Shown here: piece by piece, positions 8,834 to 18,800 of the stretch | Position numbering within the stretch: the stretch's first letter is position 1 | Layout of the letters: every line of letters begins with the position of its first letter | Source of the DNA: Pelargonium nanum | Lineage: Eukaryota > Streptophyta > Magnoliopsida > Geraniales > Geraniaceae | DNA: 23,757 nucleotides | NCBI GenBank assembly: GCA_036897485.1 | Contig: JAYMTF010001386.1 | Span: forward strand, 1 to 23,757 | Direction of reading: 5' to 3' | Notes under the pieces: model-generated | Database searches by the model: none | Told to the model about the DNA's origin: nothing | What the model saw: the letters and a program-made list of their open reading frames with translations, nothing else | Program-made: the position numbers and the translations under genes

Positions 8834-10500
8834 GATATTATGGACCGGACCGGACCGGTAGGGGTTCGATCTGGGTTCGGTCCATTTATCCGGTCCACCT
8901 TGTTATAGGTAGCAATTGGCCGGATCGGATGTAGTTCGGATTTTGGATTGAAACATGAGATCTTATTCATCTTACACTAAAATGACCGGATTTGTCCGAT
9001 CCGATCAGTTTTGTTGCAAGAAAAATCATATCCGATCTGAAATTGATCGGATCGGACTGGATCATATTTTTCTTGAATTCGATTCTGGATGGCTGCGGAT
9101 TCAAATCCAGATTGCCGGCTCTACACCCTATTCCATGCCCAACCCTATTAATAGTCGACCTTCCTCTATTATTCAAAGAAGGTCGCCCTACTATTATCTT
9201 TTTACCTCATAGGAAAATTGATGAACACATAGGGTATTATTATCTCAATATACAATTGATGGAATTATCAAATATCAAAATGAGCAAATTTGACAGGTAT
9301 TATTCGCTCTCTCTCATCATTTTGCCTCCAACGGAAATGGATCTCCCAACCCTAAAACAAATTTTCTGCATAAATTTGGGCAAACAATCTGAAGTATGAA
9401 AGTTGCATACATCTTATATAAGGTAAAAGAATGCAAAAGGAGGTTCATCCTCGCCTCGAACAAGCCCTTGAAAAATAGAGTACACAACTAGACAAAATAT
9501 TTATCGTAACGTTATCCAGTGGCAAAAAATTATAAATCCGGACAAGAGGAAAAAGAAAATAAATTACTCACAAATGTTAACAAAATAAGAGAAAACAAAT
9601 AAATAAATAAACTAAAAGGGAATTATAACAATAATATTACTAAAATGCCATCAAAAGTAAAAAGATAGAACTGACGCATACGAAATACACGAACTCATAA
9701 TAAACAAGCACGCATAAAAAAGTAAAAATTTCTTTGATTCGACTTCTTTGATATAGTTTTCTCAATAACCTATTTTCATAATCAAAAGTTTTGGTAACAC
9801 ATTCAAATAAAATTAGGGTGTATGCATGCACATAAAATAATTAATTTAAACAAAATTTGATATTAAAATGTGATTATAAATTGAGGCCAAAACTTATTCC
9901 ACAGGTCGGCCACAAATAAAGAGCTTAAAAATATGAATATATGATCTTTCCTCCACCCAAAATTAAATAAACATCTCTCATGTCTCATCAATAGCATCAA
10001 ATTATTTTGGGAATATAAGGAGAAAAATGAATATTGACCCAAAAGATTTTAGCTTAGCAAGTCAACAAATTAACATTTTAAATGTAATAATTTTATCACA
10101 TATAAAATATTATTTATGTTTGTTTTATCATATGATAAAAAAATAAAAATATTAACAAAGTGTCATGTTATAAACATTTATTTTTCATAATTATTTAAAA
10201 ATACTAATATTTACGTATTTTAAATTACAATTCATGTATTTTGTACATAAAATTTAAAGTTCACATTCTTTTTACTAGTTGGATTAATTCTTTTCGATCA
10301 TAACCCAAAAAACACGACTCAAAATCGGAATTGTTCACCATATATTATTATTATTGTTGTTGTTATTTTTATTATTATTATTAAAAAACTTGCTGGCCGA
10401 TGAGGACTAGTTTACTATAATTATTAATAATTAAATACTTGTGGAGCCAACAAAAATTAAATAATTTTTATCTTTATTCAATAACAACGACATCACCAAA
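8834..10500. other. Intergenic spacer between SF3B4 and the transporter gene
   Basis: About 1.7 kb of divergent intergenic DNA. The left part has GGACCGGACCGG-type repeats and the hAT-like element at 8904-9123. From 9130 to 10340 it is AT-rich with no ORF of interest. Near 10340-10384 there is an (ATT/GTT)n microsatellite. No gene was recognised. Confidence 0.5.
8904..9123. mobile_element. hAT-like MITE, 220 bp, of the TAGAGC(T/C)GGCAAT family
   Basis: The left end reads TATAGGTAGCAATTGGCCGG and the right end, from the other strand, TAGAGCCGGCAATCTGG. The flanks CACCTTGT (8896-8903) and CACCCTAT (9124-9131) match at 6 of 8 bases, as in a decayed 8-bp target duplication. The inside is rich in CCGATC/GGATCGG motifs. 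Its length and ends match the elements at 15249, 16458 and 18212, so I place it in the same family. It is non-coding. Confidence 0.6.
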
Positions 10501-10510
10501 GTGACGTCAC
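10501..10510. promoter_or_regulatory. GTGACGTCAC palindrome (CRE/TGA-type bZIP site)
   Basis: A perfect 10-bp palindrome with core TGACGTCA, about 50 bp upstream of the TATA box of the transporter gene. TGACGTCA is the consensus for plant TGA and related bZIP factors. A partial copy (GACATCACC) lies just upstream. Regulation by bZIP factors is inferred from the motif alone. Confidence 0.65.
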
Positions 10511-10559
10511 CAAGTCATCTTTGTCCGAATAATATAAGGTCACATTTGGCCTTACAAAG

Positions 10560-10569
10560 TATATAAATA
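10560..10569 (+). promoter_or_regulatory. TATA box of the LHT-type transporter gene
   Basis: TATATAAATA lies 164 bp before the ATG at 10733, so transcription would start near 10590 and leave a leader of about 140 nt. The leader is CT-rich with no obvious upstream ATG of consequence. Confidence 0.65.
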
Positions 10570-10732
10570 AATCCACATTTCCAAGTTTTTCGACTCAAAA
10601 ATAAGTTCTCACTCCAAAAAAAATTCTCTCAATTACATTTTTCTTCTATTTTTGCTTCGATAGACTAATCTTCCGAGATTCCGTCGTACGTTACACACAT
10701 TCAAAATCGACTTTGTTGTAACGTTTTATCAA

Positions 10733-13700
10733 ATGGGTGAAGTTGAGGTGGACGTGAACTTGAGTTTAGATGAGTTTTCTGATGGCGGGAAAAGGTACAC
10801 AGAAACTTATATGATGGAGATTTCACCGGATATGAGTTTTTCAGCGACTTTAGAGGCTGTTCGAGAAGCAGTGAAGGCCGACGCACAGACGGAAACGTGG
10901 TTGCCGATCACGGAATCAAGAAACGGAGACATGTTGAGCTCTGTGTTTCACTTGTTGAGCTCAGGACTTGGGTTTCAAGCTCTATTGCTTCCTGTGGGTC
11001 TTGCTTCTCTTGGATGGTAAGTACTTTTGGTTTATTCTAATAAATTATAGTGGTAATGTATAGATTATAACTTTTAGTTAACTACAATTGGGTTTTGGGT
11101 CGGGTTTTGAACTTGGGGTTGAGAAGAGTTAACTCGAATTCGGTTTGAAGGGATTGCGGGATGCGGGCTTATGACTGAGTTTTGGGTTTTACGGGTATAA
11201 TTAATGGGTTCATTTGAACTAATTCGACTTATAAATTAATCGAGACTAATTTTATACAATTTGGAGCCCACAAATGCAAATCAATAGAAATTTTACTACC
11301 GTAAAATGTCTCTGAACTGTCATTTGTTTTAGAGTTTGTTTATGTTTTGGGTTTCATATTATTTTAGTTCATATGCCGGTCGAAATTATAGTTTTACAAT
11401 CTTCATTACACTTTTTAGTACAAATAAGAGTTATTTCAAAATATTACTACCTAAAATGTTTCACACAATTTGAATGGTTGGTATTATTAATATTATTTAT
11501 TCTATGTAGATAATAATTACACTATTTGTTGACTCAAAGTTGATTTGAAAATTCATCATAGAAAAGTCTACAAACATTGTAAAATTATTGGTTTCCCAAT
11601 TTCTTGAAAACAACATTGCCATTGAAATATTGTCTCATGTTGCTTTCAATATATTGGAAAATTGAATATTGGGAGAGAATCTCAAAAGATCCAAAATGGG
11701 CTACCCCTCAAATTTTTAATAGTGAATTGTACTCTCAAATTATTTAAATACTTAATAAAAAATAAAACTATTATTCTATAAAATAGACCCGACAATTTGG
11801 AACACTTGGCGATCTAAGCGTGTTTTGATTTACTTAATTTATAATTTTGTGTTTGTGTTAAATGCGTGAAACACACACAACATGTCACACGTTCGATGTT
11901 ATATTTGTGTCTCCTCTCCATTTACCTTTTCACTTTAAACCATCCTCATTTACTACCTTAAATTTATAGTGTAAATGTATTTTCCTTTAGATAAAAACCC
12001 AGCGGAAGAACATAGTGTGAGTAACATTAACATAAACTCGTCTCATCTTTCGTACGATACATAATCGATACGACTACAAATTTGTCTCTTCCTTCATATA
12101 TGAACATGATTATTAAAAATGTCGTGTTTGTCTGATCTATATAATATATTTAACCTCTAACCCGATACGTCAATATGAATTAGTAGTTTTATAGAAGAGT
12201 CTTTATTGTTAACTCACGTAATACAGACTCAGTTTCAACTATTTTATGTCTTACAACTCTTAATAAACTCTAGAGACATCATAATTGTTATCACCGATTT
12301 ACAGATATCTAGTCGATTGAAAAATATTTATTTATGCTTTTATAACAATGTCAAATAAAATATTAATATATTGTACTAAATCTATATTCTTAAAACAACA
12401 TTATAAATAATAATAAAAAGTTGTCTTTGTTTACCAAAAAAAAAAAGTTGTCTTTGAAAGTTGTTGGAATCTAATATAAACTATATATTTATTTTAAGTT
12501 TCATTTAACAATAATTTATTTATGAATATATAATTATGGTTTGTAGGATTTGGGGAATCATATGTTTGTCTCTAGCATTTCTATGGCAGCTCTACACCAT
12601 ATGGCTTCTGGTGCACCTCCACGAATCATCCTCTGGAACGCGCTACAGCCGATTCCTCCACCTTTCAATCACAGCCTTTGGTTTGTCCATCAATCTACTT
12701 TCTCTTGATCATAGTCATTTTTCATAAAATCATTAAATTATTACTCAATAACATTCATATAATCTCTAATCAAGAGTAATTAGTCAGGAAATGCAGTTGC
12801 GTTAAAACTTGGTAGGAAGAGTTTTGTCGTCCTATCCAGCTCGAATAAGAATTAGTTTGAGCGTGATATAATTAAAAATTGTTGATCCCATGTTGATCGT
12901 GAGCCCGCTTCGAAAACTTCATGTTTAAGATAATAATAATAAAAAAGAGTAATTTAGTTGAGGCTCATATTTTTTAAAAAAGTAATGCATATAAAACATA
13001 TATTTTTAATTTATTTCTTTGTAGGTGAGAAGCTAGGGAAGGTACTAGGGGTATTTCCGGTAATGTACCTATCAGGCGGATCCTCTGTGATCCTGATCAT
13101 CATAGGAGGTGGGGCCATGAAGCTCTTCTACACCACCATCTGCGGAGATGGAGCCACGTGTCACACCATGTCAATCAACGGTGTGGAATGGTTCTTGGTG
13201 TTCACGTGCGTCGCAATTGCCATAGCTCAACTGCCCAACTTGCATTCAATGGCCAGATTGTCTATGATCGGAGCGATCACAGCCGTTGGTTACCTTACTC
13301 TAATTTGGGCCTTGTCGGTACGAAATGGTGGGCCCGGCGGGACCATTTATCGTCGGCCGGTGGCCGGAAAATCCGACGTGGAAAGAATTTCCGATGTGTT
13401 CAATGCTATTGGGTTCATTGCTCTTTCATTCAGAGGTCACAATCTTGTTCTTGAAATTCAGGTAATTTTCAATATTTTACTATCCATCAAATTTTACTAA
13501 AATGCCATTGAAGCTATTAGTCTATTAGTATTTGGTCCATTTAGCTCATGAACCAATTTTATATCAATTTTGTCCTCAAACTATCCAAAAATTCAACTTC
13601 AGCTAAGTCTGTCGTGAGCGACAATTGGTTCAATTTTTCTTCCTTCAATTTATAAATAAATCGTTAATGATCGTTTGTTTGAAGCTGAACCGTCTATGTT

Positions 13701-14880
13701 CAAAAATTGTCGCATGAACAAACCAAAATCGAGCTCAAATTCAGTTTGAGAAAATATTATATTGAGAAATTCGATTTGTAGACGGTTTGAGCGGTCCAAT
13801 CCGATTTTTGCTCAACCCTAGTTTAGTATATTATTTAGTACCTAAAGCAAATAATAGGGTCAAATTTGGGCCTTAAGAATCAATTTGGGCTCATTTTGGA
13901 AAGCTTGGCCCAAGTTAAGAAGAAATTATTTATTTTATTTTTGAATTTATTTTTGGGTTGTTTAATGCAGGGGACATTAGCAACAAATCCAAAGAACCCA
14001 TCTCACAAGACAATGTGGAGAGCTGTGACATTATCATACCTTTTCATTGCCCTATGCTTGTTTTCCCTTGCCATTGCTGGTTTTTGGGCTTATGGAATCA
14101 AGGTACATCAAAATTTACACTACTGCTTATCAGTGACATTCTTACAATAAGCGTCGATTGATTGATACAAAAGTCGAGAAGTAGGAAGATAAGTATTATG
14201 TGCCCTTAACCCGACCTGTACACCTATTTATAATCAACTAATCAAGTAAATAAAATTAGTTGAGTCATTTCACACGATTTCTTCGAGTGAATAACCTTAA
14301 AACAACGCTTTTCGTATTTGATCACTTTCCTCGCATAATTTTCAAAAACTTCCAACGATTCACTAATACTTGCAAAACCTTCCATGCTTGATCTCAGGTA
14401 CCAGCTGCACAAGGAGGCCTATTGCTTGCATTTTCCAAACACAAACCCTCAAAACACATATTAGCCCTAATCTACCTTCTAGTGGCACTCAACAGCTTGA
14501 GTTCCTTCCAAATCTATGCCATGCCAGTTTTTGACAACTTGGAGATGAGATACATCACCATGAAGAATCACAAGTGCCCTACTTGGGTTCGGGTCGTTTT
14601 TCGGGTTTTGTTTGGAGGGTTAGCTTTCTTCATAGCAGTGGCATTCCCATTCTTGGGGAGCTTGGGAGGCATCATTGGAGGGTTGGCCTTGCCCTTGACC
14701 TATGCCTACCCATGTTTCATGTGGATTGCTATCAAGAAACCTAGGCCAAATGAGGCTATGTGGTACCTTAACTTGGTACTAGGTTGTTTGGGTGTGGTTT
14801 TTAGTGTTTTGATAGTGATTGGAGCATTGTGGACTATGGTTGATAAAGGGTTGGATGCAAATTTCTTTAGGCCTCATTGA
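10733..14880 (+). CDS. LHT-type amino acid transporter (AAAP family, LHT7/LHT8-like)
   Basis: Five exons, 10733-11016, 12547-12680, 13025-13461, 13971-14102 and 14398-14880, join in phase into 489 residues. All introns are GT-AG. A soluble acidic N-terminus (1-55) leads into WLPITESRNG (56-65) and the first membrane helix with GLGFQALLLP (78-87), both hallmarks of the LHT8/AATL1 subgroup. Other shared blocks are WQLYTIW, QLPNLHSMA, FRGHNLVLEIQ (275-285), GFWAYG, LSSFQIYAMPVFD and LPLTYAYPCFMW. About ten to eleven hydrophobic helices can be traced. Relatives are proton-coupled amino acid importers of the plasma membrane; the substrate here is not known. Intron 1 is long (1.5 kb). A TATA box and a TGACGTCA site lie upstream. 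It converges with the LEA_2 gene. Confidence 0.93.
11087..11235. repeat. Degenerate GGGTTTTGGGT-rich repeat in transporter intron 1
   Basis: The stretch is built of GGGTTTTGGGTCGGGTTTTG, GCGGGATGCGGGC and GGGTTTTACGGGT motifs, the same style as the inside of the hAT-like MITEs at 15249 and 16458. No clear ends or target duplication are seen, so it may be a decayed relative. Confidence 0.35.
12775..12935 (+). mobile_element. Decayed SINE-like repeat in transporter intron 2
   Basis: CTCGAATAAGAATTAGTTTGA, GTGATATAATTAAAAAT and GATCGTGAGCCCGCTTCG parallel, in the same order, CTCGAATGAGGAATAATCTAA, GTAGTAAAATGG and TTGCGAGCCCGCTCATG of the SINE-like copy at 22450-22672. The promoter-bearing 5' part is hard to recognise here. 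This points to one family inserted twice in the window. Confidence 0.5.
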
Positions 14881-15841
14881 TAATGTAAGTTTTGGAGAAG
14901 TGGTCATAGCATAAAGAGAAGGGTATAGTATCAAGAATTTGATACATTCTAGTTGCATTTGTATTCTTAAATTTGATTTGAAACTCAGTAACTTCAAATT
15001 TGAATTTCACAAATCATAAAATTTCACGCAAATATGTTTATCAGACAACTTTTTGTTAGACAGAGTGCAATACTATTGAGTTGGGTTAGTGATGGCATGT
15101 GAGTTACCGACTAATTTTAAAATTATTTCAAGCCTAACTCAGCCATACCGAAAGAACACCCACATGTTTATCAAGCCACTTTCTGATAGCCCGGGCCCTG
15201 ATGTTATCAAGTCGAATAAGTGATGGCCTGCGAGATGTTAGCCTAGTTTAGAGATGTCAATTCAAGGTCGGGTTAAGTTTTTTAGGTTTGGTTTGGAAAG
15301 ACCTAACCCAAAAGTGGTACGGGTTTTGAGTCGATTGCGGGGTTTGTGAGTAAAAAGAACAAGTTTATCTGACCAATAAATTGTTTGGATCTATTTCAAG
15401 TAACCCGAACAAGCAAAAACGTGGTCAGGTTTCAAGTATCCTCGATTTTGAGTCTGAATTGCCAGCTCTAGTAACAACTATCGTTTGAAATCTCATGTTC
15501 TCTAAACGTTTTGAATTCAAATTCTTGACCATCCGAACACTAAATTTCGCCTATATTCCTAAACTGCAATGCTAAATCGAATTACTCCAACACTATGTGC
15601 AATGACAAATGTTTTAAAAATCAGACCGAAGCATTTTTACTGAAACAATGGACAACGTCTCTTAGAGACTCAATACAACAATAAATAAATCTTCCATTGA
15701 AACAAAATCTACAGTGAACCCGACAATGCCTCACCTTTCAAAAAGCTAAAAAGAGACCTACACTTTGGCATGTGAAATTCATGAACTAAAAGAGCATATA
15801 TCTTCAACAAAGTGATCATTTGAGATATGCAAGCTATGTAT
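14881..15841. other. Convergent spacer between transporter and LEA_2 gene
   Basis: It holds the transporter 3'UTR (from 14881), the MITE at 15249-15470 and the probable LEA_2 3'UTR (about 15600-15841, minus). No gene was seen. Confidence 0.5.
15249..15470. mobile_element. hAT-like MITE, 222 bp
   Basis: Terminal inverted repeats are TAGAGATGTCAATTCAAG at the left and, read from the other strand, TAGAGCTGGCAATTCAGA at the right (14 of 18 match). The inside is GGGT-rich (GGTCGGGTTAAG, ACGGGTTTTGAGTCG). The flanking octamers do not match, so the target duplication is lost or an end is off by a few bases. It is a relative of the element at 16458-16684, in the spacer between two convergent genes. 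Confidence 0.7.
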
Positions 15842-18800
15842 TCAATGATAGGTACACGAATTCAACAAATTATGGTGTTTTCCGAGTTTGTTACCTCTTA
15901 GAAAGACGAGGCATCTGACTCTTCGATGAAAAGTGGACCTCACAAGCTTTCCCAAAATGTTCGCCTTCGACTTCACCACGAATGTCAGGTTCAGTGGCAC
16001 CGGAACAGTGCTGAGGTGCTCCCGAGAGCTCCCGTCGAATGACATGCCACCGTAGAGTGGTACTTGATAGCCCTTAACAACGGTTGTGACGTTTTGTTCT
16101 TCATTTCTACTTATGTAGAACTTTTCCATCTATTGTGCACGTTATTCCAAAAAGGGAATGCAAAAATATTATAGCCCATACAACGAATACATAAAGTCGA
16201 CCAGGTAATAAACTGATCTCATTTCATTGTATTACCAAAAGGGATATACCAAATACGAAAATGACTAAGTTAAACATGTAAACAATCATCAAAGTAATTA
16301 CAAAAAGGATCAAACTTATATATATAATGTTTTTTTTTAAACTATTGACCAAATGGTTTAAATTGGTTTTGCCGAAAGTTCAGAATTTAGGTTAATTAAA
16401 TTTGTCTTGCTTGAGTAGCAAAAGTAAAGGAGAAATTTCCGATTGTGCACACTAACCTAGAGCTGGCATATAGGGCCCATATCTGCGGGCGCCCGAAACC
16501 TGACCCACATTGTTGTGGGTTCGGGTCATAAAATACACCCGGTTAATTATTGGGTTGGGTTTGTCGTGGCAAAACTGCTGGTCGGGTAAACCCACACATT
16601 TAATATGTCAAATCCACGGTCTGCACCTCTTGCGGATCAGGTTAGAATTAGGTTTTCTCAATCCAACCTGAACTGCCAGTTCTACACTAACCCTTCATTA
16701 AGACAATGCAAAACACAAGCATCTCATAAAAAAAATGGTGGCCCCATGCACAAAAGTCGCACCATTGTAGGGTTCGGTAATGGTCACTTTGTACGCAAGA
16801 TCACTCCCACTTTATAGAAGCGCTGGTAATTTAGGGTCACGACTCGTGACACGACACGAATTCAAATAAGTTTGGGGTTCAAATAATCAAGTTTTGTGTC
16901 GAATAACTCAATCCATTTAGTCTGTCTAACCCGTTTATAGACACACCTATATAAGGATAAAAATGTAATTTTCAAACATACAACGTAACAATAACTCATA
17001 TACAATACATAATACTATACTTTCAACACGACCCCACCCATAGCACTCAAAGAACACATCTTCCCATCCTCCACACCGTTACTTAGTGACCTATATATCT
17101 TTTAAATAAAGATTACTTTCCAAGAATCTTTTTTTAAAACTTTGAAGCAAAAGAGCTTCCAATAGTACAAAAGGAAGCCCTAGTGGCAAAAAAGATATTT
17201 CACGCCGCCTTGGGAGAAACAATGGGCTAACAACTAAAGAGATGATTCAGATACCAACACTAGGTTGGGCCCATTTTCAGCTTCCTCAAAAAGAAGAAAG
17301 TAATGTGATTGGCACAGAAGTTTCAGCCTTTTCAGGCACTCCATTTAATAATAAACACTACAACCCATCCACATTCAAGTCCTGGTGTTGTGTCCCCAAA
17401 ACCCCACCCTTTGACCCACTGCCCTTTTCTCCCCTCTAGGTCTCTAACTATTTATTTCCAAAAAATGACCAATTCACCCTTGCCTCAACTACTATACAGC
17501 AAATTACATTTCAAATATAAGGGCTCATTCGTAAATGACTAGGTCAATGTCATGCACTATATTATAGAGCTGGCAATCTAAAAAACGCAAACCTGTGGCT
17601 ACCCAAAATGCGGCCTACATACTTATAACGTAACTACTTATTTCCAAACAACCTACTTATCAAAATGACCATTTTACCCTTAATACTACTTAAGACTACA
17701 ACATTTCAAATGTAAGGGCATATTTGTAAATGACATGAACTATTACTTGTATATAATATAAAGCTTGTAATTTAGACTTGATAGTGCGGCTACCCAAAAT
17801 CCGGCCCACATTCTTATAAGATTCTGCCTACTTATTTCCAAACAACAATCTTCAAAAATGACCATTTCGCCCTTGCCTCAACTACAAAGCAAGCACAATA
17901 CAGCTTATAACATCATTTCAAATGTAAGGGTGTGAGCGTAAATGACTCAGCCAATGACATGTGATGTTATAGGTTTATACTATAAAGTTTTCTATCTGGA
18001 TCCGAACCCACGCCCACCCAAAATATAACCCACATTCTTATAAGTCTCTAATTACTTATTTCCAAACAACCTTCTTATCAATATGACCATCTCACCCTTG
18101 CCTGGCTCAACTACAACACAAGCACAATGCAGCTTAACACAACATTTCAAATGTAAAGGCACATCCTTAAATAACTCAGTCAATGACATGTGCTGTTACA
18201 GGTTTATAATATAGAATGGGCTATTTAGACCCAAACCCACAGCCACCCAACACCCGACCCACATTTTTACGGGTTCAGTCGTTTAGGTAGCATAAAATAG
18301 ACTCAATTGATTTTCATGTCAATTGAGGTCGAACAAACCCACATAGTAAAAATCTGACCCGAAACCCGCAGCATCTTGCGGGTTGAATTCAGGTTAGTTC
18401 ATTTCAATTAGAACCGATCCAAAACACGAATTGACAGTTCTACTATAATATATACATATTGTTTGTCTATGTCATTTACGGATATGCAGTTTGGCGGATG
18501 CTATCAATAAAAACAAAATAGTTACTTACATGGCCGGAGGCAACCCTGAGTTGGTAATAGTAAAGCTCAATCGGAGTTGAGCTTACATGGACGCCGAAGA
18601 AGGTACCCGGGTTTCTGTACTCGAACTTGACCGTCGAATTGAGGGACAGCATATCTGTGGGCACACCAGTTCCATCATTTCCTGCTTGAATGTTCATGTT
18701 CTGGAACACTATATTCTGCCAAACCAGAAACACACATACCCCACAATTTGTTTATGGTCAATCCTTAAAATACTAATTGCTTATCTTATTATATCAAATG

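Noticed and set aside
8992-9399. Plus-strand ORF of 135 codons
   Set aside because: It overlaps the MITE at 8904-9123 and AT-rich spacer. It has no recognisable domain and low-complexity composition.
10340-10384. ATT/GTT trinucleotide run as a regulatory element
   Set aside because: Simple sequence repeat with no further support.
13510-13830. Possible transposon in transporter intron 3
   Set aside because: TTGGTCCATTTAGCTCATGA and later GGTT/GCTCAACCCTAG phrases have a transposon look, but I found no matching ends or target duplication.
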